Origin: Promethearchaeota archaeon
Lineage (GTDB): Archaea > Asgardarchaeota > Lokiarchaeia > Sigynarchaeales > SOKP01
Direction of reading: 5' to 3'
NCBI GenBank assembly: GCA_019057975.1
Contig: JAHLWJ010000148.1
Span: 1 to 10,645 of the forward strand
DNA length: 10,645 nt
The notes beneath the pieces were generated by a model that saw nothing but the letters and a program-made list of their open reading frames with translations, was not told where the DNA came from and did no database searches. Every line of letters starts with the position of its first letter. The stretch's first letter is position 1. A program made the position numbers and the translations under genes. Shown piece by piece: positions 1 through 7,225 of the stretch.

Positions 1-90
1 AATATAAAAGGAATTTGTTTATTTCACTCAGCGTAATTTGTGTGATCGGATTTTATGTTGCAATCTTCTTGAGATAGCTAACTGAATTCA

Positions 91-726
91 TTAACTTTCA
101 ATTAGCTTTTTAATATGTTCAACACCATATATCGCATCATCCGCATAATCATCAGCTCCAAACTTTATAGCTAGCTCCATATTGAAAGGAGCGCCACCTA
201 CAATCAATTTAACTTTATCTCTTAATCCCGCTTCTTGTAGTGCTTTATGAACAACTTCAACTTGATCAACGGTCATGGATAATAAAGAGCTTAGTGCCAC
301 TACAGATGCTCCAGTCTCCTTAACTTTTTCTACTATTACTTCAGCTTCCACATTCCTTCCTAAATCGTATACTTCAAAGTTAGCACTTATTAGCATTGTC
401 CCTAATAAATTCTTTCCTAGATCATGTTGGTCTCCTTTAACAGTTGCTATTACGACTTTTATTTTCTCCATTGTTTTATCTGATACAGCCAGGGCAGGCT
501 TTAACACTTCAAGCCCTGCTTTCATAGTATCACCTGCTAATACTAATTCTCCTAGAAAATATTCAAATTCCTCATAACGACGACTTACTTCATCCATACC
601 TTTTGTTAAAGCTGTTAAAATTTCTAATGGATCCTTTTTATCTTCCTCAAGCGCACTCTTTACCGCATCAGCTATATCATCCAATTCCAGTTCTACAATA
701 AGTTCGGTTAGTTCTTCAAAATCCAT
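91..726 (-). CDS. Corrinoid (B12-binding) methyl-carrier protein, MtbC/MttC-like
   Basis: A cytoplasmic methyl-carrier protein of 211 residues, the usual size for MtbC/MttC-type corrinoid proteins. These carry a methyl group on cobalt between a substrate-specific methyltransferase and a second methyltransferase that passes it to tetrahydromethanopterin, tetrahydrofolate or coenzyme M. Residues 1-85 form the helical cap domain typical of the family. The Rossmann-like B12 domain starts near residue 90 and has the diagnostic DxHxxG motif at residues 99-104 (D99, H101, G104); His101 would be the lower axial cobalt ligand. The ALSSLLSMT stretch near residue 145 and the GGAPFN stretch near residue 177 match conserved cofactor-tail-binding segments. 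It starts at ATG 724-726 with no clear Shine-Dalgarno sequence. It is divergent from the UroD-family methyltransferase at 849, a likely partner. No substrate-specific methyltransferase is visible, so the methyl donor cannot be named. The family assignment is very secure. Confidence 0.93.
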   Translation of the reverse strand: MDFEELTELIVELELDDIADAVKSALEEDKKDPLEILTALTKGMDEVSRRYEEFEYFLGELVLAGDTMKAGLEVLKPALAVSDKTMEKIKVVIATVKGDQHDLGKNLLGTMLISANFEVYDLGRNVEAEVIVEKVKETGASVVALSSLLSMTVDQVEVVHKALQEAGLRDKVKLIVGGAPFNMELAIKFGADDYADDAIYGVEHIKKLIES

Positions 727-848
727 AATATTCGACCATTCTTTGAATTAAAATCTAATCTTCCCTAATTTCATTTTAAAGAATAATAATTGTTACTAAT
801 CTATTTATAATAAAAATTTTTTTAATTAAGCAAGATAATATCCTTATT
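727..848. promoter_or_regulatory. Divergent promoter region between corrinoid protein and methyltransferase
   Basis: This 122-base, AT-rich spacer separates two outward-facing genes. On the plus strand, TTTATAAT at 804-811 lies about 40 bases before the ATG at 849, which would put the archaeal start site near 834 with a very short leader. There is no Shine-Dalgarno sequence before 849, consistent with near-leaderless translation. The element lies in a symmetric stretch (TTTATAATAAA, 804-814) whose reverse complement is also TATA-like. A second minus-strand candidate, TTTAAAATG (complement of 772-780), is about 50 bases from the corrinoid-protein start. The assignment rests on motif and spacing alone. 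Confidence 0.4.
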
Positions 849-2018
849 ATGGTTTTATCAAAACGAGAAAGAGTAATTAGAGCTTTAGAACGTGATGATG
901 AACCAGATATGATACCAATCCATTATCTTGGTTTCGAAAGAACTAGTACTGCTTATCAACAATTTCTGGAATCAGATGAATTTAAAGACAATAAAATTTT
1001 TATTAAGAACAATTTTTCAAGAGAGGATTATCGGTGGGCTGGAAATATAACTGAATTTCGATTTTGGAATGTAGATTGCCACTCTATGGACCCCTGGAGG
1101 CATAGAATGAAAACAAAGATTGCCGAGGGTCCGCCTGAATATCCTGGAAGTTACTTAATCCCAACATCAGGAAGAATATTTAAGCGAGTGGAACAAGTTA
1201 AAACGGGCTTAACTTATGCATGGTATATAGATGGCTATTTCAGAACGCCTGAAATTTTACACACTTATTGGGATGAATATGGAAAACCTTCTGAATGTAT
1301 TAATGATGAGGTTAACTATTCCCCCAAAATCTGGGAAGAATTCGTAGAAAGTCTCTCTCCATACTTATATCCAATGGCGAGATTAATGATTGCCATGAAT
1401 GAAGCTCTATTCGAAGGAATGACAATAAGTAGGGTTACATATCATATGCGAAAAAACCCGCAATTTATCCATGAAGTTATGGAGGAATATACTAAAACAA
1501 ATTTAGAATTTATAAAACGTTATGCTGAAGCAGGAATAGATGTTATCTTTTATTATGATGATTTGGGGTATAAAGGGCGTTCTATGTTTTCTCTTGAGAA
1601 TTTTCGCAAATTTATGCTTCCATACTATAAGAAAATATATCAAGAATGCAAGAAACATGGAATGTTTATTATTCAACATTCGTGCGGATATATAGATAAA
1701 CTTCTTCCTGATATGGTTGATGCAGGTCTAGATTGTATTCAAGCATTAGAGCCTGCTGCTGGTGTTGATTTAGCGCATTTAAAGGAAACTTTAGGAGATA
1801 AATTAAGTTTTATGGGTGGAATGGATTCCACAAGAGTGTTAAGTTTTGGAACTCCAAAAGAAGTTGAAGAAGAAGTAAAGAGATGTATTAAAGCAGCTGC
1901 TATGGGGGGAGGATATTTCGCAGGACCGAGTCATAACATTTTAAACGTTCCTTGGGAAAATGTTTTAGCTTTCCGAGCAGCTATAGAGAAATTCAGGAAA
2001 TATCCATTGAAATTATAG
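849..2018 (+). CDS. Uroporphyrinogen decarboxylase (UroD)-family methyltransferase, MtaA/MtgA-like
   Basis: A soluble 389-residue TIM-barrel protein of the UroD superfamily. Its opening (SKRERVIRALERDDEPD, with a Pro soon after) is typical of the methylcobamide:acceptor branch, not of haem-pathway HemE. Such enzymes move a methyl group between a corrinoid protein and a thiol or pterin using a zinc site. Candidate ligands are His277 and Cys279 in the HSCG motif, corresponding to the HxC of MtaA/MtbA. The third ligand of MtaA, a Cys near the C-terminus, is not seen; the corresponding stretch reads GPSHNI (359-364), as in many MtgA-like and uncharacterised homologues, so His362 or an acidic residue may substitute. 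The neighbouring divergent corrinoid protein supports a methyl-transfer role. It could be the acceptor-side enzyme or, as in some O-demethylase systems, the donor-side one. The stop is TAG; reading through meets another TAG after four codons, so pyrrolysine is not indicated. Confidence 0.85.
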   Translation: MVLSKRERVIRALERDDEPDMIPIHYLGFERTSTAYQQFLESDEFKDNKIFIKNNFSREDYRWAGNITEFRFWNVDCHSMDPWRHRMKTKIAEGPPEYPGSYLIPTSGRIFKRVEQVKTGLTYAWYIDGYFRTPEILHTYWDEYGKPSECINDEVNYSPKIWEEFVESLSPYLYPMARLMIAMNEALFEGMTISRVTYHMRKNPQFIHEVMEEYTKTNLEFIKRYAEAGIDVIFYYDDLGYKGRSMFSLENFRKFMLPYYKKIYQECKKHGMFIIQHSCGYIDKLLPDMVDAGLDCIQALEPAAGVDLAHLKETLGDKLSFMGGMDSTRVLSFGTPKEVEEEVKRCIKAAAMGGGYFAGPSHNILNVPWENVLAFRAAIEKFRKYPLKL

Positions 2019-2070
2019 TTTCCTACAATTTAGTCAATCCCATATAATTCCCATTATCCCCTTTCCCATC

Positions 2071-2091
2071 TTGTTCGAACTATAGGAACAA
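2071..2091. repeat. Short inverted repeat in the 2019-2260 spacer
   Basis: The 242-base spacer between the methyltransferase and the kinase holds no gene. After a C/T-rich stretch (about 2038-2070) it has an inverted repeat, TTGTTC at 2071-2076 and GAACAA at 2086-2091 with a 9-base loop; an 8-base palindrome GTTCGAAC (2073-2080) overlaps its left arm. It could be an mRNA 3' hairpin for the upstream gene or a protein-binding site. No T-run follows, so it is not a classic terminator. The rest is AT-rich with several TATA-like stretches (for example TATAAATATATT near 2109-2120), and no single promoter can be chosen for the kinase. Confidence 0.3.
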
Positions 2092-2246
2092 AAATATGAT
2101 ATATCAGATATAAATATATTCATTAATATCTTTATAATTATGTATTTCGAGCTTTATTAAAAAAATTGTAAATGCAAATACTATAGAAGTTTTATTCATA
2201 GATATTACCTTCTAATTTTAACAATTTCATTCAAAGGGCATTCAAA

Positions 2247-2252
2247 AAGGAG
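2247..2252 (+). promoter_or_regulatory. Shine-Dalgarno sequence of the histidine kinase gene
   Basis: AAGGAG lies 8 bases before the ATG at 2261, which fixes that start. It contrasts with the two upstream genes, which lack such a site, and suggests the kinase mRNA has a real 5' leader. Confidence 0.7.
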
Positions 2253-2260
2253 TCTCCGTT

Positions 2261-4117
2261 ATGAGTAAGTTTGATAATGAAACAAAAGAACCTGAAATGG
2301 GATATTTCAATCTTATAAATAGCATTTTAGATGTGGTAGTAGAATTAAATACAGATCTTATAACTACGTATATTAGTCGTCAAGTTCACGATTTATTTGG
2401 TTATTCTCCTGAAGAATTAATAGGGAAAAGATATATTGATTTTATTCATCCTAATGATATATCAAAAATTAAGAAGGCAATTAGAAAAACAACAAAAACA
2501 GGAGAAGTGATTTCTGAAGAGTTTAGAATTCAACATAAAAAGGGCCATTATATTCCCGTCTCTGCAAGGGGTTGTAAAGTGGAGTATAATAATCAAGTTA
2601 GAATCATAGCAGTTTTTAGAGATATTAAGGAAGAAAAACAAGCTCAACAGAGATTAAAGGAAATGGATAAACGATATAGAGAAATCATTGAAAATATCGA
2701 GGATGGATATTTTGAAGTAGACCTACAGGGAAATTATACCTATGTAAATGATTATATTTGCAGGTACTTAGGATTTTCGAAAAAAGAACTAATAGGAAAG
2801 AGTTATACTTCTAAATTAAACAAGAATACTTATAAAGAAATATATGAAATATTCAATAATGTTTATAATAACAATCTTCCAAAAGGGACTTTTGTAAGTC
2901 GAGTTATAAGAAGAGATGGGAAAGAACGCACTTTTGAAGGGACTTTTTATATAAAATACGACTTTAATGGAAGAAAAGTTGGCTTTTATGGATTTACTCG
3001 AGATATTACGGAACAAAAATTAGTTGAAAAGAAGATACAAGAATCTGAGAAAAAATTTAGAACTATTTTTAAATCGATACCAGATCTCTTTTTTTTAGTT
3101 GATAAGGATTCTATAATATTAGAATATAGTGGAAAACAAGAAGATCTATATATACCACCTGAGCAATTTCTTGGAAAAAAGATGATTAATCTCTTGCCTA
3201 GCGATGTTGGTGAATTATGCAAGGAGGCGATAAATAAAACATTAAATTCTGAAAAACCCCAAATAGTTGAATATAATTTATTAATAGAAAGTGAAATACG
3301 GCATTTTGAAGCTAGGTATTTACTATTCGCTGAGAATAAGGTTGCTATTTTTATACGAAACATAACAGAAAAAAAAGAGTCAGAACAAAAATTAAAAGAA
3401 TCGGAGGAAAAATATCGAGCAGCATATAATCGAGCTGAACTCTATAAAGACTTATTTTATCACGATATTAATAATATCTTGTCTAATATAAAGCTCTCAA
3501 TTGATCTTAGTGAAACCTATCTTAACAAGCCAGAGAAAGAAAATGAAATTAAGGATCTTTATATACTAATTAATAAACAATTTGCACGCGGAACAAGATT
3601 GATTGCAAATGTCCATAAATTATCTTTATTAGATAAATCGTTAAAATCCATTGATGTGATAAAGCAGCTAGAAGATGCAAATAATTTTATTAGGACTAGC
3701 ATGCAAACAAGAAATATTAATATTAATATTAATTCATTTGAAGAAAAGGTTCTTATCCAAGCTAATGAATTTTTAATAGATGTTTTTGATAACCTATTAA
3801 TTAATGCTGTGAATTATAATGATAATCCTAAAGTAGAGATTTCAATAAAAATTTCAAGGATGCCCACAGAAACGATAAATTGCATTAAATTTGAAATCAA
3901 GGATAATGGGATTGGTATTTCAGATAAAAGGAAAGAAGTAATCTTTCAAGAAGGATTCAGTAAAGAAAAAGGTACAAAGGGTATGGGATTTGGACTAACT
4001 CTCGTGAAAAAAATCATAGAGAGTTACAAGGGTGAAATCTGGATTGAAGATAGAGTGAAGGGTGATTATTCACAAGGGAGTAATTTTGTCTTTTTAATCC
4101 CTGAAGCTATAGAGTAA
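2261..4117 (+). CDS. Soluble PAS-PAS-PAS sensor histidine kinase
   Basis: A 618-residue sensor kinase with no signal peptide or membrane segment, so it should sense a cytoplasmic cue. Three PAS domains lie at about residues 17-125, 136-252 and 263-370. Each ends in a typical RDI/RNIT-E motif followed by a charged coiled-coil linker. The phosphoacceptor is probably His401 in the motif YHDINNIL, close to the HDxNN type of H-box rather than the common SHELRTPL. The ATPase domain shows the N-box around Asn511-Asn516, the G1 box DNGIG at 548-552 and the glycine-rich lid/G2 GTKGMGFGL at 571-579. All kinase motifs are intact, so it should be active. No response regulator or receiver domain is encoded nearby, so it is an orphan. 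The PAS ligand is unknown; I see no haem or flavin signature that I would trust. It ends 10 bases from the convergent CoA-transferase gene. Confidence 0.93.
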   Translation: MSKFDNETKEPEMGYFNLINSILDVVVELNTDLITTYISRQVHDLFGYSPEELIGKRYIDFIHPNDISKIKKAIRKTTKTGEVISEEFRIQHKKGHYIPVSARGCKVEYNNQVRIIAVFRDIKEEKQAQQRLKEMDKRYREIIENIEDGYFEVDLQGNYTYVNDYICRYLGFSKKELIGKSYTSKLNKNTYKEIYEIFNNVYNNNLPKGTFVSRVIRRDGKERTFEGTFYIKYDFNGRKVGFYGFTRDITEQKLVEKKIQESEKKFRTIFKSIPDLFFLVDKDSIILEYSGKQEDLYIPPEQFLGKKMINLLPSDVGELCKEAINKTLNSEKPQIVEYNLLIESEIRHFEARYLLFAENKVAIFIRNITEKKESEQKLKESEEKYRAAYNRAELYKDLFYHDINNILSNIKLSIDLSETYLNKPEKENEIKDLYILINKQFARGTRLIANVHKLSLLDKSLKSIDVIKQLEDANNFIRTSMQTRNINININSFEEKVLIQANEFLIDVFDNLLINAVNYNDNPKVEISIKISRMPTETINCIKFEIKDNGIGISDKRKEVIFQEGFSKEKGTKGMGFGLTLVKKIIESYKGEIWIEDRVKGDYSQGSNFVFLIPEAIE

Positions 4118-4127
4118 ATTATTTTAC

Positions 4128-5324
4128 TTATATTATTTCTCGTTCTTCTAATTTATTAATTTCTTCAGTAGTTAATCCAAGAAATTTTCGATATATCTCT
4201 TGATTATATTCCCCAAGCTTAGCACCTAGAAAATTTACACGTCCTGGAAAGTTTTTCAATTTCGGAACAATACCAGGAATTAATACTTTACCATAATCAG
4301 GATCAGTAAATTCTAATACTGCTTCTCTATCGAGCATATGAGGATCAGATGCCAAATCTGCGATACTATTTACTTTTTCACATGGAACTCCTTCCTTTTC
4401 AAGAATTTCCATAACTTCTTCTGTAGTTTTACTTTTTACCCAATCGCCAATAAGTTTATAAAGCTCATCTTGATTTTGTATACGTGCTAAATATTTACCA
4501 AATTTCTTATCTGTGAGTAAATCTTCCCGATTCATTGCTTTTACTAATTGTTTCCACAGTTTCTCAGTACCTGCATTAAGAGCAATGATTTTTTCATCTT
4601 TAGTTTCAAAATTTTCAGCAGGTACAAAGAATTTAATTCGGTTGCCGCATCTTTCATAAATAGAACGCGTTAAAGAATAAGTTGGTAAACTACCCCCAGT
4701 TGCTTTAAAAGCAGCTTCTGCTAAACTTAAATCAATCACTTCCCCCCTATTATGATTCACGTCTCTATTATATAAAGCCATCATTACTGCAAACGCACCA
4801 AGATACCCTGTTAAATAATCCACTAACGGGTGTCCACTACGAACTGGTGGATGTTCGGCATAACCAGACGTATACGTTAAACCCGCAAAAGCGCTGATAG
4901 TTCTATCAAATCCCCCTCTATTTTTATAAGGTCCTGTCTGACCGAACCCGGAAACTAAGCAAATTATTACTTCTGGATTAATTTGATGCAAAACTTCAGA
5001 ACCAAGATTCCATTTTTCTAAAGCCCCAGGTCGAAAATTTAGAAGCACTACATCCGCTTTAGCACATAATTTTTTAGCAATATCTTGACCCTCTTTTTTA
5101 TGCAAATCCAAGGTGATTGTTTTTTTATTTCGACTTCCAACTAACCAAGCTGGGCTCTTCCCCTTTCCAACAAGCTGAGCACCTCGTTGAGGATCACCAA
5201 TTTTAGGTAATTCCACTTTAATTACTTCAGCACCAAAATCAGCCATAAGAGAACCAATAACTGGAGCTGCAATAAGAGTAGAAAAATCAATAACTATTAT
5301 TCCTTCTAAAGGTAATTTAGACAT
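4128..5324 (-). CDS. Class III CoA-transferase (CaiB/BaiF family)
   Basis: A 398-residue cytoplasmic CoA-transferase of the family that includes formyl-CoA:oxalate CoA-transferase (Frc), carnitine CoA-transferase (CaiB) and alpha-methylacyl-CoA racemase. The N-terminus (LEGIIVIDFSTLIAAP, then FGAEVIKVE) is the conserved CoA-binding Rossmann part. The segment RSGHPLVDY carries Asp169, matching the catalytic Asp that forms the acyl anhydride in Frc. The C-terminal part (GVPCEKVNSIADLASDP; LGEYNQEIYRKFLG) is also standard, and the length is normal. The acyl substrate cannot be read from the sequence. It starts at ATG 5322-5324 with no Shine-Dalgarno sequence. It lies 202 bases downstream of the Fwd-like operon on the same strand, but a probable promoter and a hairpin between them suggest separate transcription. 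A racemase role is less likely but not excluded. Confidence 0.92.
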   Translation of the reverse strand: MSKLPLEGIIVIDFSTLIAAPVIGSLMADFGAEVIKVELPKIGDPQRGAQLVGKGKSPAWLVGSRNKKTITLDLHKKEGQDIAKKLCAKADVVLLNFRPGALEKWNLGSEVLHQINPEVIICLVSGFGQTGPYKNRGGFDRTISAFAGLTYTSGYAEHPPVRSGHPLVDYLTGYLGAFAVMMALYNRDVNHNRGEVIDLSLAEAAFKATGGSLPTYSLTRSIYERCGNRIKFFVPAENFETKDEKIIALNAGTEKLWKQLVKAMNREDLLTDKKFGKYLARIQNQDELYKLIGDWVKSKTTEEVMEILEKEGVPCEKVNSIADLASDPHMLDREAVLEFTDPDYGKVLIPGIVPKLKNFPGRVNFLGAKLGEYNQEIYRKFLGLTTEEINKLEEREII

Positions 5325-5353
5325 TATCTGAATTATTATTAAAACTTTAAATT

Positions 5354-5361
5354 AATATAAA
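5354..5361 (-). promoter_or_regulatory. Probable TATA box of the CoA-transferase gene
   Basis: On the minus strand this reads TTTATATT. It is centred about 33 bases before the ATG at 5324, predicting a start site about 7 bases before the codon, that is, a near-leaderless mRNA. This fits the absence of a Shine-Dalgarno sequence. The rest of the 5325-5526 spacer (202 bases) has another TATA-like run near 5421-5436 and no gene that I can support. Confidence 0.45.
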
Positions 5362-5516
5362 AAAATAAAATAAAGTATTAAAATTATTGAAATTTAAGAT
5401 AACTCTCTCTTGAACATTGTTTTAATATATATTTTACATAGGAATAAAGCTATGACGAGTGAAGAGCACACATTTTAATTCCTAAATACTCTCAAATTAA
5501 TAATGTTGAAATAACA

Positions 5517-5550
5517 AATCTATTAATTAATCTATCTTTCTTAATAGATT
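5517..5550 (-). terminator. Inverted repeat over the stop codon of the Fwd-like operon
   Basis: A perfect 10-base inverted repeat, AATCTATTAA at 5517-5526 and TTAATAGATT at 5541-5550, with a 14-base loop. It spans the TAA (5527-5529) of the last gene of the operon. It could form a 3' end hairpin on the minus-strand transcript. It is almost all A/T, and only a weakly U-rich tail (UGUUAUUU) follows, so processing or mRNA stability is as likely as termination. Confidence 0.35.
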
Positions 5551-7209
5551 TTTGTCAACCGAAACTTGATAGGAATCATAGAACATTGATGAGTACTTTC
5601 GGTAGAATTCCTCCTTTTTCGACATAATTAAATCCTTTCCTTCGGTGTCTGCTTTGCCATTAGCCCAAAAAATTGAACCTTGTGGTTTTAAATTGAATTT
5701 ATCTTGTTTTTTGACAATTTCACCAGATTTTATAACATATTCAATATTGGAGAGTCCTCTCTTGAATTTTCCAAAATCTTTCGAAAGATCTGTTTCTTTA
5801 ATATTTAAGTTTAATACATTAATGTCCGCATCAGCACCTTGTCCAATATTCCCTTTTATGCTTCCAAATCCCAAACACATTGCTGGACTCACTCTTGTCA
5901 ATTGAAGAAATTCAGTGAAATTAAGATTTTTATCATTACTCTTTAGAATGCTATCTTTTAAAAATTCCTTATTCATTCCCTCCATATAATTGTCTCGAGC
6001 TTCTTTACTTATCAACCAAGTTGCAATTTCAGGGATATCCATTAGATTTGCATAGTTTGGAAAATTTAATGAAAAACACACCTGATATTTATTTTTAACA
6101 TTGAGAGCTAAATCCAATGCGTTTGCCCATAAGATACAATCTTGATATTTACTCTTATCTAAAGTTCTCATTGAAACAAATGAATCGCCTTCAAATTCTA
6201 CGGCTGAACTTATTAGTTTATACTGATTATGGATTGCATCTAAAGTTAGCATAGAATTAATCAACCTTCTATCTGATGTGATAATAGGATTTATCTTGTT
6301 AAAGCCGATAAAAGACAAATCAGCGCTATAATTTTGATTGTTGTTTAGAAAATTAATTAAAGTTCCATTATTTCCATCATAGGCATATGAGTTCGCGTGA
6401 GCTATATGGAAAATTTGATTACGTTTTACATTTGAATTGGTTTGTTGATTAGGTGCTAAATTTAATGATCGTATCCTTTCTAGAACTGTGAAGAGGTTTT
6501 TTTTACCTATTTTGTTTTCATATCCCTCAATATGAGCGTGAGTAGAATGTGGTAAACCCAGTGATTCCACACATTTTACAACATTTTCATAGACATCTAA
6601 AACGGAGAAATTGTATAATCTTCCTTGTTTGGTTAAATCTTCTCTTAATTCTTTAAAATCCCAAGTCTCACATTCAAAGGGGTTATAAACTTTAAATCCG
6701 AAACCACAGGTTTTAGATAAGAGATCAGATAAAAATACAGCCATATCTTTAATTTTACCTCTTTGGAACTCGAGTTCTAAAGGCCATAGATTACTGACAT
6801 TTAATAGCATCGCCTTATCTAACACGGGTATTTGCTGAAAGTTGAAAATCGTCTGTTTTGCTAAAGATGGAAATACATTGGCTTCAAGTATAAAAGTATA
6901 ACCCATTGAAATATAGTCTTTAGCAATAGCTTTTAACCTTAATCCTTTCCAAACTTCTTTAAATTTATCAATATTGGATCCTAAAAGTCTTGCCCAATTA
7001 ACTTGTTGGGAAGCGATGTGAGTATGAATGTCAATAGCAGAGGGAATAACTGTTTTTCCGTTTGCATCTATTTCTTTTATATCCTTTGTATTAGAAAATT
7101 TTTGTACAATTTGGCCTGACTCTATCAAGATGTCTTTTTTTTCTCCCTCTATTTTGTTAAGAGGGTCATAAACTATACCATTTTTTATAATTAATCTATT
7201 CCTATCCAT
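5527..7209 (-). CDS. FwdA-like amidohydrolase with altered active site
   Basis: A 560-residue metal-dependent amidohydrolase of the FwdA/FmdA/FhcA family, close to the usual length. In the canonical complex FwdA condenses formate with methanofuran at a dinuclear metal site. Visible here are the HxH motif His62/His64 (DIHTHIA), the Lys173 that would be carboxylated (GFKVYNPFE), His224/His226 (PHSTHAHIEG), His268/His271 (HIAHANSYAYDG) and the family's C-terminal signature GNIGQGADADI. The key oddity is the segment FSLNFPN (379-385), followed by a good match to the family's next motif (IPEIATWLISKEAR). It aligns without a gap to the canonical TTDHPN, so the catalytic Asp is Asn382 (codon AAT, 6064-6066) and the next His is Phe383. 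Family membership is secure, but normal formyl-transfer activity is doubtful. It is last in its operon, 16 bases after the FwdD-like gene, with no Shine-Dalgarno sequence of its own, and may be translated by coupling. No fwdC follows. Confidence 0.85.
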   Translation of the reverse strand: MDRNRLIIKNGIVYDPLNKIEGEKKDILIESGQIVQKFSNTKDIKEIDANGKTVIPSAIDIHTHIASQQVNWARLLGSNIDKFKEVWKGLRLKAIAKDYISMGYTFILEANVFPSLAKQTIFNFQQIPVLDKAMLLNVSNLWPLELEFQRGKIKDMAVFLSDLLSKTCGFGFKVYNPFECETWDFKELREDLTKQGRLYNFSVLDVYENVVKCVESLGLPHSTHAHIEGYENKIGKKNLFTVLERIRSLNLAPNQQTNSNVKRNQIFHIAHANSYAYDGNNGTLINFLNNNQNYSADLSFIGFNKINPIITSDRRLINSMLTLDAIHNQYKLISSAVEFEGDSFVSMRTLDKSKYQDCILWANALDLALNVKNKYQVCFSLNFPNYANLMDIPEIATWLISKEARDNYMEGMNKEFLKDSILKSNDKNLNFTEFLQLTRVSPAMCLGFGSIKGNIGQGADADINVLNLNIKETDLSKDFGKFKRGLSNIEYVIKSGEIVKKQDKFNLKPQGSIFWANGKADTEGKDLIMSKKEEFYRKYSSMFYDSYQVSVDKNLLRKID

Positions 7210-7225
7210 AATAATTACATAAAAG

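Noticed and set aside
275..577. Open frame of 100 codons on the plus strand
   Set aside because: It lies wholly opposite the well-supported corrinoid protein and its translation resembles no family.
2016..2033. TAG at the end of the methyltransferase gene as a possible pyrrolysine codon
   Set aside because: UroD-family methyltransferases do not use pyrrolysine, the protein is full length at the TAG, and another in-frame TAG follows after four codons.
2071..2091. GTTCGAAC as part of a tRNA T-arm
   Set aside because: No acceptor stem, anticodon arm or D-arm can be found around it.
2462..3363. Several open frames on the minus strand within the kinase gene
   Set aside because: They are antisense to a kinase with intact PAS and ATPase motifs; Phe/Ser/Ile-rich translations are typical of antisense reading in AT-rich genes.
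3714..3734. Short ATTAAT-type tandem repeat inside the kinase gene
   Set aside because: It encodes an alternating Asn-Ile stretch that fits a beta strand before the ATPase core; base composition explains it.
5325..5526. Possible missing fwdC or small gene in the spacer after the FwdA-like gene
   Set aside because: At 202 bases it is far too short for FwdC, and it is AT-rich with no meaningful open frame beyond a handful of codons.
5645..5905. Open frame of 86 codons on the plus strand
   Set aside because: It is antisense to the conserved C-terminal part of the FwdA-like gene and has no start context or recognisable domain.
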